Source: Pseudomonas fluorescens
GTDB taxonomy: Bacteria > Pseudomonadota > Gammaproteobacteria > Pseudomonadales > Pseudomonadaceae
DNA: 64,000 bases
Direction: 5' to 3'
NCBI RefSeq assembly: GCF_902497625.1
Contig: NZ_CABVGX010000006.1
Span: 62,001-126,000 of the forward strand
This document shows, in pieces, positions 27,593 to 37,764 of this stretch. The position numbers and the translations under genes were made by a program. A model generated the notes under the pieces. That model saw only the letters and a program-made list of their open reading frames with translations. It did no database searches and was not told the DNA's origin. Within the stretch, counting starts at the first letter, position 1. Every line of letters starts with the position of its first letter.

Positions 27593-29047
27593 ATGAAACT
27601 AATCGTAAAAGTCTTCCCCGAGATCACCATCAAGAGCCGCCCGGTACGGATGCGTTTCATCCGCCAGTTGGCCAAAAACATCCGCACCGTGCTCCGTGAC
27701 CTGGACCCGGCCGTGGTGGTGAACGGTGTGTGGGACAATCTCGAGCTGGAGACCCGCGTAGCTGAGCCCAAAGTACTGAAGGAGATGACCGAGCGCCTGA
27801 GTTGCATGCCGGGTATCGCGCATTTCCTGCAGGTCGACGAATACCCGCTGGGTGACTTCGACGACATCGTGGCCAAGTGCAAATTGCACTTCGGTGACGC
27901 CCTGGCCGGGAAGATTTTTTCGGTGCGCTGCAAGCGTGCCGGCAAGCACGAATTCACTTCGATGGACGTCGAAAAATACGTCGGCAGCCAGCTGCGTCGC
28001 CAGTGCGGTGCTGCCGGAATTTCGCTGAAAGAGCCGCAAATCGAGGTTCGGATCGAAATTCGCGACAAACGGTTGTTCGTGATTCACAACCAGCACGACA
28101 GCATCGGTGGTTATCCGCTGGGTGCGCTGGAACAGACGCTTGTGCTGATGTCGGGCGGGTTCGATTCCACCGTTGCCGCCTACCAGATCATGCGCCGTGG
28201 CCTGATGAGCCATTTCTGCTTCTTCAATCTGGGCGGACGGGCCCATGAACTGGGCGTTATGGAAGTCGCGCACTTCATCTGGAAGAAGTACGGCAGCTCC
28301 CAACGCGTGTTATTTGTCAGTGTGCCGTTCGAGGAAGTTCTGGGAGAAATTCTCGGGAAAGTCGATAACAGTCATATGGGTGTAGTTTTGAAGCGTATGA
28401 TGTTGCGCGCTGCTTCCCGTATTGCCGATCGGCTGGACATCGAAGCGCTGGTCACCGGCGAAGCGATTTCCCAGGTGTCGAGCCAGACATTGCCGAACCT
28501 GTCCGTGATCGACTGCGTGACCGACAAGCTGGTCTTGCGTCCGCTGATCGCCAGTCACAAGCAGGACATCATCGACCTGGCCAACGAAATCGGCACTGCC
28601 GATTTCGCCAAGCACATGCCGGAGTATTGTGGGGTCATCTCGGTGAACCCCAAGACCCACGCCAAGCGTCCGCGCGTGGAGCATGAAGAGAAAGAATTCG
28701 ACATGGCAGTCCTTGAGCGTGCGCTCGAGAACGCCAAACTGGTGCCGATCGATCGCGTGATCGACGAATTGGGCCAGGACTTGCAGATCGAAGAAGTCAG
28801 CGAAGCACTGGCGGGCCAGATCATCATCGACATCCGTCATCAGGATGCCGCTGAAGACGAGCCGCTGGAACTCGCTGGCATTGAGGTACAAGCGATGCCG
28901 TTTTATGCATTGAACGCTCGTTTCAAGGAACTGGACCCTACTCGCCAGTACCTGCTGTATTGCGACAAAGGCGTGATGAGTCGCCTGCATGCCCACCATT
29001 TGCTCAGTGAGGGGCATGCCAATGTGCGCGTTTATCGACCGAGCTAA
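27593..29047 (+). CDS. thiI: tRNA 4-thiouridine / thiazole sulfur-transfer enzyme ThiI
   Basis: ThiI makes 4-thiouridine at tRNA position 8 and supplies sulfur for thiamine thiazole. The 484 residues include a ferredoxin-like domain and THUMP domain (about 1-165), the PP-loop ATP motif [12 protein letters not shown] (about 183), and a C-terminal rhodanese domain with the catalytic Cys in [21 protein letters not shown] at 27593 matches the family N-terminus [20 protein letters not shown] -10-like TATAAT lies at 27545-27550. It is divergent from glnA. Confidence 0.96.
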   Translation: MKLIVKVFPEITIKSRPVRMRFIRQLAKNIRTVLRDLDPAVVVNGVWDNLELETRVAEPKVLKEMTERLSCMPGIAHFLQVDEYPLGDFDDIVAKCKLHFGDALAGKIFSVRCKRAGKHEFTSMDVEKYVGSQLRRQCGAAGISLKEPQIEVRIEIRDKRLFVIHNQHDSIGGYPLGALEQTLVLMSGGFDSTVAAYQIMRRGLMSHFCFFNLGGRAHELGVMEVAHFIWKKYGSSQRVLFVSVPFEEVLGEILGKVDNSHMGVVLKRMMLRAASRIADRLDIEALVTGEAISQVSSQTLPNLSVIDCVTDKLVLRPLIASHKQDIIDLANEIGTADFAKHMPEYCGVISVNPKTHAKRPRVEHEEKEFDMAVLERALENAKLVPIDRVIDELGQDLQIEEVSEALAGQIIIDIRHQDAAEDEPLELAGIEVQAMPFYALNARFKELDPTRQYLLYCDKGVMSRLHAHHLLSEGHANVRVYRPS

Positions 29048-29186
29048 GAGCCCGGGGCTGTTTGCCTGTGGCCTGCGTCACCGGCCCCCCGACTCTGCCG
29101 TCAAGCTGTAACGGCAAGGCCTGACTCTACTGTTAATCGCTGCCAAGACTTGTCAGCACACCGAATCCTCTGATCGAGATACACAA

Positions 29187-31007
29187 GTGATCGAAAATCT
29201 ACGCAACATCGCCATCATTGCTCACGTTGACCATGGTAAAACCACCCTGGTAGACAAGCTCTTGCGTCAATCCGGCACCCTGGAGCGCAACGAGCTCAAC
29301 GACGAACGCGTGATGGACTCCAACGACCAGGAGAAAGAGCGCGGTATTACCATTCTGGCGAAAAACACCGCCATCAACTGGAACGGCTTCCACATCAACA
29401 TCGTGGACACCCCGGGCCACGCCGACTTCGGCGGCGAAGTTGAACGCGTAATGTCGATGGTTGACTCCGTTCTGCTGCTGGTTGACGCTCAAGACGGCCC
29501 TATGCCGCAAACCCGTTTCGTGACCAAGAAGGCTTTCGAAGCCGGCCTGCGTCCAATCGTGGTGATCAACAAGGTTGACCGTCCAGGCGCGCGTCCGGAC
29601 TGGGTTCTCGACCAGATCTTCGACCTGTTCGACAACCTCGGTGCTACCGAAGAACAACTGGACTTCAAAGTCGTCTACGCCTCGGCCCTGAACGGCATTG
29701 CCGGTCTGGAACACACCGACATGGCTGAAGACATGACCCCGCTGTACCAGTCGATCGTCGACAACGTACCAGCGCCTAAAGTCGACCGCGATGGTCCGTT
29801 CCAGATGCAAATCTCGGCACTGGACTACAACAGCTTCCTGGGTGTTATCGGCGTTGGCCGTATCGCTCGTGGCCGCATCAAGCCGAACACTCCGGTTGTC
29901 GCTATCGACGCCGACGGCAAGAAGCGTAACGGTCGTATCCTGAAGTTGATGGGTCACCACGGTCTGCACCGTATCGACGTTGACGAAGCAGCTGCCGGCG
30001 ACATCGTCTGCATCAGCGGTTTCGATCAGCTGTTCATCTCGGACACATTGTGCGACCCGTTGAACGTTGAAGCGATGAAGCCGCTGACCGTTGACGAGCC
30101 AACCGTTTCCATGACCTTCCAGGTAAACGACTCGCCTTTCTGCGGTAAAGAAGGCAAGTTCGTGACGTCCCGTAACATCAAGGAACGTCTGGACAAGGAA
30201 CTGCTCTACAACGTTGCTCTGCGCGTAGAAGAAGGCGACACCGCCGACAAGTTCAAAGTCTCCGGTCGTGGCGAGCTGCACTTGTCCGTACTGATCGAAA
30301 CCATGCGTCGCGAAGGCTTCGAAATGGGTGTTGGTCGTCCGGAAGTGATCATCCGTATGGTTGACGGCGTCAAGCACGAACCGTACGAAAACGTGACCAT
30401 CGACCTGCCTGAAGAATCGCAAGGTTCGATCATGGAACAGATCGGTATCCGTAAAGGCGACCTGACCAACATGGTTCCGGATGGCAAGGGCCGTGTGCGC
30501 CTTGAGTACAACATCCCGGCTCGTGGCTTGATCGGTTTCCGTAACGAGTTCCTGACCCTGACCTCCGGTGCAGGCATCCTGACCTCGATCTTCGACCGTT
30601 ACGACGTGATGAAGTCCGGCGACATGTCCGGCCGTCAGAACGGCGTGCTGGTTTCGGTTGCTACCGGTAAGGCTCTGACTTACTCGCTGGAAACCCTGCA
30701 AGCGCGCGGCAAACTGTTCCTGGGTCACGGTGAAGACGTGTACGAAGGTCAAATCGTCGGCATCAACAGCCGCGACAACGATCTGGGCGTCAACCCAACC
30801 AAAGGCAAGAAGCTCGACAACATGCGTGCCTCGGGTAAAGACGAAACCATCGCTCTGGTTCCGCCTATCCGTTTCACCCTGGAACAAGCTCTGGAATTCG
30901 TTCAAGAAGACGAATTGTGCGAAGTCACTCCTAAGTCCATCCGTCTTCGTAAGAAGATCCTGGGCGAAAGCGAGCGTACCCGCGCTGCCAAGAAGTCCGG
31001 TAACTAA
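29187..31007 (+). CDS. typA: Ribosome-associated GTPase TypA/BipA
   Basis: TypA is a translational GTPase related to EF-G that helps 50S assembly and stress or cold adaptation. The 606 residues have G1 AHVDHGKTT (about 11-19), the switch-II motif [15 protein letters not shown], and NKVD (G4), followed by beta-barrel domain II, domains III and V, and the TypA-specific C-terminal region ending [17 protein letters not shown]. The start is GTG at 29187, directly giving [18 protein letters not shown]. Strong codon bias and a perfect terminator 18 bases later point to high expression. Confidence 0.97.
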   Translation: MIENLRNIAIIAHVDHGKTTLVDKLLRQSGTLERNELNDERVMDSNDQEKERGITILAKNTAINWNGFHINIVDTPGHADFGGEVERVMSMVDSVLLLVDAQDGPMPQTRFVTKKAFEAGLRPIVVINKVDRPGARPDWVLDQIFDLFDNLGATEEQLDFKVVYASALNGIAGLEHTDMAEDMTPLYQSIVDNVPAPKVDRDGPFQMQISALDYNSFLGVIGVGRIARGRIKPNTPVVAIDADGKKRNGRILKLMGHHGLHRIDVDEAAAGDIVCISGFDQLFISDTLCDPLNVEAMKPLTVDEPTVSMTFQVNDSPFCGKEGKFVTSRNIKERLDKELLYNVALRVEEGDTADKFKVSGRGELHLSVLIETMRREGFEMGVGRPEVIIRMVDGVKHEPYENVTIDLPEESQGSIMEQIGIRKGDLTNMVPDGKGRVRLEYNIPARGLIGFRNEFLTLTSGAGILTSIFDRYDVMKSGDMSGRQNGVLVSVATGKALTYSLETLQARGKLFLGHGEDVYEGQIVGINSRDNDLGVNPTKGKKLDNMRASGKDETIALVPPIRFTLEQALEFVQEDELCEVTPKSIRLRKKILGESERTRAAKKSGN

Positions 31008-31025
31008 GTCATTTAGTTAGCAGAC

Positions 31026-31064
31026 AAAAAAACGCCCCCGATCGCGAGATCGGGGGCGTTTTTG
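31026..31064 (+). terminator. Rho-independent terminator after typA
   Basis: ACGCCCCCGATC-GCGA-GATCGGGGGCGT with flanking A-run and T-run; a 12-bp perfect stem that can also function on the opposite strand. Confidence 0.95.
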
Positions 31065-31096
31065 TTTGTCTGGGGTTTGCGCGGTGTTTGTGCTGG

Positions 31097-31195
31097 CCTC
31101 ATCGCGAGCAGGCTCGCTCCCACAGCGAATTGTGGTGTTCACAGGCTCTTTGTTCGGCGCCGAACCCTGTGGGAGCGAGCCTGCTCGCGATGAGG
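31097..31195. repeat. REPIN (GTGGGAGCGAGCCTGCTCGC type)
   Basis: CCTCATCGCGAGCAGGCTCG and CGAGCCTGCTCGCGATGAGG form perfect inverted ends around a 41-base spacer, between typA and the convergent YkgJ-type gene. Confidence 0.9.
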
Positions 31196-31220
31196 CCCGG
31201 TCAGATAGCGAGAGTCTGGA

Positions 31221-31664
31221 TCAGAACTTCTCGAGGGTACGCCGCGAGCTGCTGGTCTCGCGCACCACTTCCTTGGGCTTGTAAGCGCAATACCCTGGCC
31301 GCGGCCCGATCTTGGGGTGATTGCGGCAAGTGTCCGGGCGCTTGTCATAAATAGTGCACAAACGGCTCTTACGATCCAGGTACAGGCAATCGTTATTGCT
31401 CATGCGCTGCAGGGTAAAAATTTCCGATTTCTGGTTGTAGCGCTCGACGATCCCTTCCTTCTGCAAACGCTTGGCGATGTTTTTCGCCGGTTCGCCACGC
31501 TCGAATTCATCGACGATGCCGATGCGGATCAGATCCTTGATCTTGACCTCGACCGGCAGCGTGCAGCAGCTGGATACGCAGGAGCCGCACATAGGTGCAG
31601 AATACTTGGCCCAGGTATCCAGGCGATCGATCTCAGCGGCAGCGATCAGGTTGGACTTCATCAT
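31221..31664 (-). CDS. YkgJ-family cysteine-cluster protein
   Basis: A 147-residue cytoplasmic protein with a cysteine pattern typical of the YkgJ (CxxCxxxCC, zinc- or iron-binding) family: CGSCVSSCC at about 26-34, CLYLDRKSRLCTIYDKRPDTC at about 94-114, and a final Cys in RPGYCAYKPKE. The conserved C-terminal part RPDTCRNHPKIGPRPGYC is diagnostic. Function is not established; metal binding is very likely from the ligands. It is a single gene, convergent with typA and divergent from glgP. Confidence 0.88.
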   Translation of the reverse strand: MMKSNLIAAAEIDRLDTWAKYSAPMCGSCVSSCCTLPVEVKIKDLIRIGIVDEFERGEPAKNIAKRLQKEGIVERYNQKSEIFTLQRMSNNDCLYLDRKSRLCTIYDKRPDTCRNHPKIGPRPGYCAYKPKEVVRETSSSRRTLEKF

Positions 31665-31748
31665 CAGTTGTTACCAGCGTGTGCATCAGGGCGCGCGATC
31701 ATACCGGGACTGGTGGATTTTTGAACAACCTTTCGCCAGATTTTTTGT

Positions 31749-31781
31749 CGTGCCGTGCCAAATCCCTGGTTTTACGGCACG
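31749..31781. repeat. Inverted repeat upstream of glgP
   Basis: CGTGCCGT (31749-31756) and ACGGCACG (31774-31781) are perfect inverted copies in the divergent spacer between the YkgJ-type gene and glgP. It lacks a T-run, so it is a candidate operator rather than a terminator. Confidence 0.45.
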
Positions 31782-31920
31782 CCCCCTGCATTGAATCAGG
31801 CACATGCCAATGTAATGGCGACGGATTTCGCACTATCAGGGAAAACTCCCGAACAAGAGCCTCGGCTGCCTGTCAGAGCGTCTAGGCTCAGAAACTTTAC
31901 GCTCGCTCGAGGTCCTATCG

Positions 31921-34371
31921 ATGACTCAAGAACCACTTGTTCGCGAAGCAGAGGTGGCCGCATTTCGCGACGCCGTCTTGACCAAACTCACCTATGCAGT
32001 GGGCAAAGACCCGGATCATGCCTTCGACCACGACTGGTTCGAAGCCATCGCGCTCGCCGCGCGCGATCATATGGTCGAGCACTGGATGGACCACACCCGG
32101 CAGATCTACCGCAAAGGCCAGAAACGGGTTTACTACCTCTCCCTTGAATTTCTCATCGGCCGGCTGCTCTACGACAGCCTGAGCAACCTCGGCCTGCTCG
32201 ACGTCGCCCGTGAAGCCATGACCGAACTGGGCGTGGACATCGAGCGCATCCGCTTGCTCGAACCCGATGCTGCACTGGGCAACGGCGGCCTCGGCCGTCT
32301 GGCCGCGTGCTTCATGGAAAGCATGTCGACCCTCGGCATTGCCGGCCACGGCTATGGCATCCGTTACGAACACGGCTTGTTCCGCCAGGCCATCGTCGAT
32401 GGCTGGCAGCAGGAGCAGACGGAACACTGGCTGGATTTCGGCAACCCGTGGGAGTTCGAGCGACCAGAAGTGGTGTATCCGATCGGTTTCGGCGGCAGTG
32501 TCGAAACGGTCACCGACGAGTCGGGTAAAACCAAACAAGTCTGGACCCCGGCAGAAACCGTGCGCGCCATTGCGTACGACACGCCGGTGGTTGGCTGGCG
32601 CGGAGCGAGCGTCAACACCTTGCGTCTGTGGCGCGCCCGCGCTGTGGAAGACCTGCACCTGGAGCGCTTCAACGCGGGTGACCACTTGGGCGCCGTCGCC
32701 GAAGTTGCCCGTGCGGAAAGTATTTCCCGCGTGCTTTACCCTGCCGACAGCACCGAGGCCGGTCAGGAACTGCGCCTGCGTCAGGAATATTTCTTCGTTG
32801 CAGCATCGTTGCAAGACTTGCTGCGACGCCATCGCAACACGCACACCTCCGTGCTGACCTTGGGCGACCACGCGGCCATCCAGCTCAACGACACTCACCC
32901 CTCGATCGCAGTGGCGGAGCTGATGCGCCAGCTGGTCGACGTCTATGACGTGGCGTGGGATGCAGCGTGGCAGGTTACAGTGGACACGCTGTCGTACACC
33001 AACCACACGCTGCTGCCCGAAGCGCTGGAAACCTGGCCGGTCGGCTTGATGGAGCGCATGCTGCCGCGGCACATGCAGATCATTTACCTGATCAACGCTC
33101 AACACATCGATTCTCTGCGCGCCAAAGGCGTTCACGACTTTGAAGTGCTGCGCGCTGTATCGCTGATCGAAGAAGACAACGGTCGCCGCGTGCGCATGGG
33201 TAACCTGGCGTTTCTCGGCTCACATAGCGTCAACGGCGTATCAGGGCTGCACACGCAACTGATGCGCAAAACCGTGTTCTCCGAGCTGCACAAGCTTTAC
33301 CCGGAGCGAATCAACAACAAGACCAACGGCATCACCTTCCGCCGCTGGTTGTATCAGGCCAACTCTGAATTGACCTCGATGCTGGTCGATGCGCTCGGCC
33401 CCGATCTGCTGGATAACCCGGAAGAACGTTTGCTCGATCTGGAACCGTTCGCCGAGCAACCGGCGTTCCGCAAAGCCTTCGCCGAGCAGCGTCTGCATAG
33501 CAAGAAAGCCCTGGCCTACATCATTCACGAGCGACTCGGCGTGGCGGTCAATCCGGCGGCGATGTTCGACGTTCAGGTCAAACGGATCCACGAATACAAA
33601 CGCCAGTTGCTCAACTTGCTGCACACCGTCGCACTGTATCAGGCGATTCGCGCCGAGCCGGAAGTCGACTGGGTGCCGCGTGTGAAGATTTTCGCCGGTA
33701 AAGCGGCAGCGAGTTATCACCAGGCCAAGTTGATCATCAAGCTGACCAACGACATCGCTCGCGTCGTGAACAACGATCCGACGGTGCGCGGTTTGCTCAA
33801 GGTGGTGTTCCTGCCCAACTACAACGTCAGTCTGGCGGAGAGCATCATTCCGGCAGCGGATCTGTCCGAGCAGATTTCCACCGCCGGTTTCGAAGCGTCG
33901 GGCACCAGCAACATGAAATTCGGCCTCAATGGCGCCCTGACCATCGGCACGCTGGACGGTGCCAACGTGGAAATGTGCGAGCGCATCGGCGCCGAGCACA
34001 TGTTCATTTTCGGCCTGAGCGCGCAGCAGGTGGAAGCGCGCAAGCAGAACCACGAGTTTAATGCGACGCCGGACATTGCTGCCTCGCATCGCCTCAATGA
34101 TGTATTACAAGCGATCCGCGGCGGGGTGTTCTCGCCGGATGATCCATCGCGTTATACCGGCCTCATCGATTCGTTGATCGACTATGATCGATTCCTGGTG
34201 TGTGCCGATTTCGATTCCTACTGGGATGCGCAAATGCGCGTCGAAGCGCACTGGCATGATTCGCAGCAATGGTGGCGTTCGGCAGTGTTGAACACCTCGC
34301 GCATGGGCTGGTTCTCCTCGGACCGAACCATTCGTGAGTACGCGACGGAGATCTGGAAAGCGTTGGAGTAA
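31921..34371 (+). CDS. glgP: Glycogen / alpha-glucan phosphorylase GlgP
   Basis: GlgP releases glucose-1-phosphate from alpha-1,4-glucans using phosphate and PLP. The 816 residues match the family end to end: YYLSLEFLIGRLL, NGGLGRLAACFMESM, GYGIRYEHGLFRQ, QLNDTHPSIAVAELMR, NKTNGITFRRWL, and the PLP-Lys signature EASGTSNMKFGLNGALTIGTLDGANVE (about 655-680). There is no other glg gene in this window, so it sits apart from the glycogen-synthesis genes. Divergent from the YkgJ-type gene. Confidence 0.97.
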   Translation: MTQEPLVREAEVAAFRDAVLTKLTYAVGKDPDHAFDHDWFEAIALAARDHMVEHWMDHTRQIYRKGQKRVYYLSLEFLIGRLLYDSLSNLGLLDVAREAMTELGVDIERIRLLEPDAALGNGGLGRLAACFMESMSTLGIAGHGYGIRYEHGLFRQAIVDGWQQEQTEHWLDFGNPWEFERPEVVYPIGFGGSVETVTDESGKTKQVWTPAETVRAIAYDTPVVGWRGASVNTLRLWRARAVEDLHLERFNAGDHLGAVAEVARAESISRVLYPADSTEAGQELRLRQEYFFVAASLQDLLRRHRNTHTSVLTLGDHAAIQLNDTHPSIAVAELMRQLVDVYDVAWDAAWQVTVDTLSYTNHTLLPEALETWPVGLMERMLPRHMQIIYLINAQHIDSLRAKGVHDFEVLRAVSLIEEDNGRRVRMGNLAFLGSHSVNGVSGLHTQLMRKTVFSELHKLYPERINNKTNGITFRRWLYQANSELTSMLVDALGPDLLDNPEERLLDLEPFAEQPAFRKAFAEQRLHSKKALAYIIHERLGVAVNPAAMFDVQVKRIHEYKRQLLNLLHTVALYQAIRAEPEVDWVPRVKIFAGKAAASYHQAKLIIKLTNDIARVVNNDPTVRGLLKVVFLPNYNVSLAESIIPAADLSEQISTAGFEASGTSNMKFGLNGALTIGTLDGANVEMCERIGAEHMFIFGLSAQQVEARKQNHEFNATPDIAASHRLNDVLQAIRGGVFSPDDPSRYTGLIDSLIDYDRFLVCADFDSYWDAQMRVEAHWHDSQQWWRSAVLNTSRMGWFSSDRTIREYATEIWKALE

Positions 34372-34406
34372 ATCCACGATAGGCTCGATATACTGGCGCG
34401 TCGGAC

Positions 34407-34485
34407 AAGATCGCAGCCTTCGGCAGCTCCTACAGTCAGCGTTCACTTAACGCAGGGTGTTGGAGCTGCCGAGGGCTGCGATCTT
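34407..34485. repeat. REP-like inverted repeat (GATCGCAGCCTTCGGCAGCT)
   Basis: AAGATCGCAGCCTTCGGCAG... is matched by the inverted ...CTGCCGAGGGCTGCGATCTT around a 31-base spacer, about 35 bases after the glgP stop. Confidence 0.8.
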
Positions 34486-34542
34486 TCTGTTCGGGCTGCG
34501 CTAATCTTCTCGGATTGGCCTCTGCGCTTAGGGATATCGACC

Positions 34543-37500
34543 ATGCAATGGATGTTCATGCTGATTGGGCTGGTGCTGGGCTGGGTACTCGACGAGTCGT
34601 TCAGCGATGCGCTGCTGGGCGCGTTGCTCGGCGCGGGTGTTGGCCAGGCCATTCGCATTGGCCGTCTCGATGCACAGGCAGCCGAGCAGCGTCGACTGCT
34701 TGAACAAACGCAGATCGCCCTCAATGGTCTGCAGCAACGACTGGCGCTGCTGGAACCGTCCAGTGTTCAAGCGCCAGCAATGCCAGAGGCTTCAGCGAGC
34801 GGCGAGCCGGTACTGACCCCCCATTTCACCCTCGACGAAATTCCTGAAGCTTCCCCGGAGTTGAACTGGGACCTGCCGCCCGAGCTCGAACCCGTAGCCG
34901 CGACTTCTACGCTGTCCAGCCATGCGCTACCTGACGATGTGTGGAATTCGGCACCTGTTACCCGAGCGGCCCGCCAACCGCTTGAGCCTCACGGTCAGAA
35001 CATGATCGATCGCGCGATCACTGCGGCACGCAACTGGCTGTTTGGCGGCAATACCGTGCTGCGCGTCGGTGTGGTGCTGTTGTTCCTCGGGCTGGCGTTT
35101 CTGTTGCGCTACGCCACCGAGGGTGTCGTGGTGCCGATTGAATTGCGTTACGCAGGCGTCGCGGCAGCGGCGTTGGGGCTGCTGGCGCTGGGCTGGTGGT
35201 TGCGGCGGCGCAATAGCCATTTCGCGCTGATGTTGCAGGGGGCCGGCATTGCGGTGTTGTACCTGACAGTATTTGCCGCGATGCGTTTGCATCCGTTGCT
35301 CGACCCGTCCGCAGCGCTCGGTCTGCTGGTGGTAGTCACCGTGTTCTCGGCCATTCTCGCGATCAGGCAGGATGCCATGGCGCTGGCTGCCGTAGCGGCG
35401 CTGGGCGGGTTTGCCGCACCGATCCTCACGTCCACGGGGGCCGGCAACCACGTTGCACTGTTCAGCTATTTCGCATTACTCAACGCCGGCATCCTTGCCA
35501 TCGCGTGGTTCAAGGCCTGGCGGCTGCTCAACGTGATCGGTTTTGTCGGCACCTTCGGCATCGGTGTCGCCTGGGGTTTGCGTGCCTACACGCCGGACAT
35601 GCTGTGGAGCACCGAACCATTCCTGATCCTGTTTTTCCTGATGTACCTGGCCATCGGTCTGTTGTTCGCCCGGCGTAAGTTGCGGGAAATGAGCGATGCG
35701 CCCGAGGACGACAGCCGTGATGCGCTGTTGCGCTGGTCGGCCCGCAAAGGCGATTACGTCGACGGCACGATGTTGTTCGGTCCGCCGCTGGTAGGTTTCG
35801 GTTTGCAGTTCGCGCTGGTTCAACATCTGGAGTTTGCTGCGGCGTTCAGCGCCCTTGCCTTGGGCATGATTTACATGGGACTCGCCCGTTGGCTGATGGG
35901 TGGACGCGCGCTGTTATTAGCTGAAACCTGCCTGGCCCTCGGAGTGATTTTCACCAGCCTGGCGATTCCGTTGGGCCTCGATGCACGCTGGACCACCGCT
36001 GCATGGGCCGTGGAGGGCGCGGGAATCTTCTGGCTCGGCCTGCGTCAGCAGCGACCCTTTGCCAGAGCCTTTGCACTGTTGCTGCAACTGGGTGCGGCGC
36101 TGGCCTTTCTCAGTGAGCTGCGATTCGGCGAAAGCAGCCTGCTGCAAGGCACGCCGCTGGGCGCCTTGATGCTTGGCGTGGCATTGTTGTTCAGCTTCCG
36201 GCAGCTACGCAAAGCTTCTCCCGAGCAGACCTCGGCGTGGGAGCGCAAAGGGATGCCGGTGCTGGCGTGCCTTGGGCTGAGCTTTCTCTATCTGTTGGCG
36301 CCGCTGTTTTTCCTCATTCACGGTACGGTGATGAGCTGGGCGCTGGCCGGGTTGGCGACATTGCTTGTCGGCCTGCGCCTGCCCTCGCGCACGTTCGTCT
36401 TCACTGCGTTAGCCGTGCAACTGCTTGCAGGATCGGCTTATCTGGTCGCGGGAGCGGGCGGGTTTTGGCCATCCGCCGACGGTCTGACTGCGCTGACGAA
36501 CAGCGGGTTCTGGCCGCCGTTGGTGCTCGGCGTGGTCGCGTTGGTCGGAGCATGGCGCTTGCAATTGGGCACGCACATCAGCGGGCTCAGCCTGCAGCGT
36601 GTGTCCGATGTGTTGCTGGTGTGGGGCGCGGGATGGTGGGCGCTGGCGTGGGGCGCTGAAATACTGCGATTCGCTCCGGCGAATCTGCAAGCGACCCTGC
36701 TGCTCACGGCCATCGCAATCAGCATTGCGCTGTGGACGTTGCTGGCGTTACGCCTGAAATGGACGTCGCTGGGTTTGCTTTGTCTGTCGCTGATACCTGC
36801 CGCTGCTCTGGTGCTGCTCGGCGTGTTGCACAGCCGTTATCACCCGGCCGCAGACTTCGGCTGGCTGGTCTGGACGGCAGTGTTCGCGGTGCATTTCCTC
36901 TCGCTGCGGCGACTGGCACCGATGCTGCCGGCGCAGGCTGTCAGCGTCGCCCATGTCCTCGGCTGCTGGCTGTTGATGGGTGTGCTGGCGCTCGAGATGC
37001 GTTACGCCATGCTGCTGTTATCCGAGCACTACAATGCCTGGCGTTGGTTGGGTTGGGCAATTATCCCGAGTCTGTATCTGCTGCTGATGGCCGCGCCGCG
37101 TGCGTGGCCATGGCCCGTATCGGCGTATTCACGCGAGTACCGGGTGTATGCCGCCGCACCGTTGGCGTTGCTGATGCTCGGCTGGTTCTGGCTGGCGAAC
37201 ATTGTCAGCAGCGGCGCCGCCGAGCCGCTGCCTTATGTGCCGCTGATGAACCCTCTGGAGCTGGGCCTGTTGTTCGCGCTGTTCGGTGTCTACGTCTGGT
37301 CGCGCAGTGCGATGGCGCAACTGACGATTCGTCAGGATTACGCCGGCCACGCGACGCAGCTGATCCTTGGCGTCTCGTTGTTTGCCTTCTTTACCGCACT
37401 GGTGAATCGCACCGCGCACCATTGGGGCGGCGTACCGTTCGAGCTGGATTTGCTGCTTGCGTCGATGCAGGTGCAGGCCGGTCTTTCCATCGTCTGGACC

Positions 37501-37764
37501 TTGATGGCGTTGAGCCTGATGATTGGCGGCCATCTGCGCCATCGTCGCGAAGTCTGGTTGATCGGCGCTGCGTTGATTGGTGTGGTGGTGGCCAAACTGT
37601 TCTTTGTCGAGTTGAGTAACCGTGGCGGGCTGGCGCGGATCGTTTCGTTTATCGGCGTTGGTATTTTGCTGCTGGTGGTGGGTTATTTCGCACCGTTGCC
37701 GCCCAGGCGCGCCGAGGCTGCTGCGGATGCCGAGCGTCCGCAATCCGAAGGAGTGTCGTCTTGA
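34543..37764 (+). CDS. DUF2339-family large polytopic membrane protein
   Basis: A 1,073-residue inner-membrane protein. It starts with two hydrophobic segments, then a coiled-coil-like stretch and a Pro/Ser/Glu-rich cytoplasmic or periplasmic linker (about 40-150), the DUF2339 signature ITAARNWLFGGNTVLRVGVVLLFLGLAFLLRYA (about 162-195), and then roughly 25 further hydrophobic helices to the C-terminus. No catalytic residues are evident. Function unknown. The TTG start of the DUF3999 gene overlaps its stop by four bases, so the two are translated together and likely cooperate in the envelope. Similar pairs are common in Pseudomonas. Confidence 0.9.
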   Translation: MQWMFMLIGLVLGWVLDESFSDALLGALLGAGVGQAIRIGRLDAQAAEQRRLLEQTQIALNGLQQRLALLEPSSVQAPAMPEASASGEPVLTPHFTLDEIPEASPELNWDLPPELEPVAATSTLSSHALPDDVWNSAPVTRAARQPLEPHGQNMIDRAITAARNWLFGGNTVLRVGVVLLFLGLAFLLRYATEGVVVPIELRYAGVAAAALGLLALGWWLRRRNSHFALMLQGAGIAVLYLTVFAAMRLHPLLDPSAALGLLVVVTVFSAILAIRQDAMALAAVAALGGFAAPILTSTGAGNHVALFSYFALLNAGILAIAWFKAWRLLNVIGFVGTFGIGVAWGLRAYTPDMLWSTEPFLILFFLMYLAIGLLFARRKLREMSDAPEDDSRDALLRWSARKGDYVDGTMLFGPPLVGFGLQFALVQHLEFAAAFSALALGMIYMGLARWLMGGRALLLAETCLALGVIFTSLAIPLGLDARWTTAAWAVEGAGIFWLGLRQQRPFARAFALLLQLGAALAFLSELRFGESSLLQGTPLGALMLGVALLFSFRQLRKASPEQTSAWERKGMPVLACLGLSFLYLLAPLFFLIHGTVMSWALAGLATLLVGLRLPSRTFVFTALAVQLLAGSAYLVAGAGGFWPSADGLTALTNSGFWPPLVLGVVALVGAWRLQLGTHISGLSLQRVSDVLLVWGAGWWALAWGAEILRFAPANLQATLLLTAIAISIALWTLLALRLKWTSLGLLCLSLIPAAALVLLGVLHSRYHPAADFGWLVWTAVFAVHFLSLRRLAPMLPAQAVSVAHVLGCWLLMGVLALEMRYAMLLLSEHYNAWRWLGWAIIPSLYLLLMAAPRAWPWPVSAYSREYRVYAAAPLALLMLGWFWLANIVSSGAAEPLPYVPLMNPLELGLLFALFGVYVWSRSAMAQLTIRQDYAGHATQLILGVSLFAFFTALVNRTAHHWGGVPFELDLLLASMQVQAGLSIVWTLMALSLMIGGHLRHRREVWLIGAALIGVVVAKLFFVELSNRGGLARIVSFIGVGILLLVVGYFAPLPPRRAEAAADAERPQSEGVSS

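Noticed and set aside
29199..30905. Long open frame (568 codons) antisense to typA
   Set aside because: It is a shadow of typA caused by high G+C codon bias. It has no ribosome-binding site and no family match, while typA is a complete family member.
31915..33135. Open frame of 406 codons antisense to glgP
   Set aside because: Shadow of a codon-biased gene; glgP is complete and family-typical.
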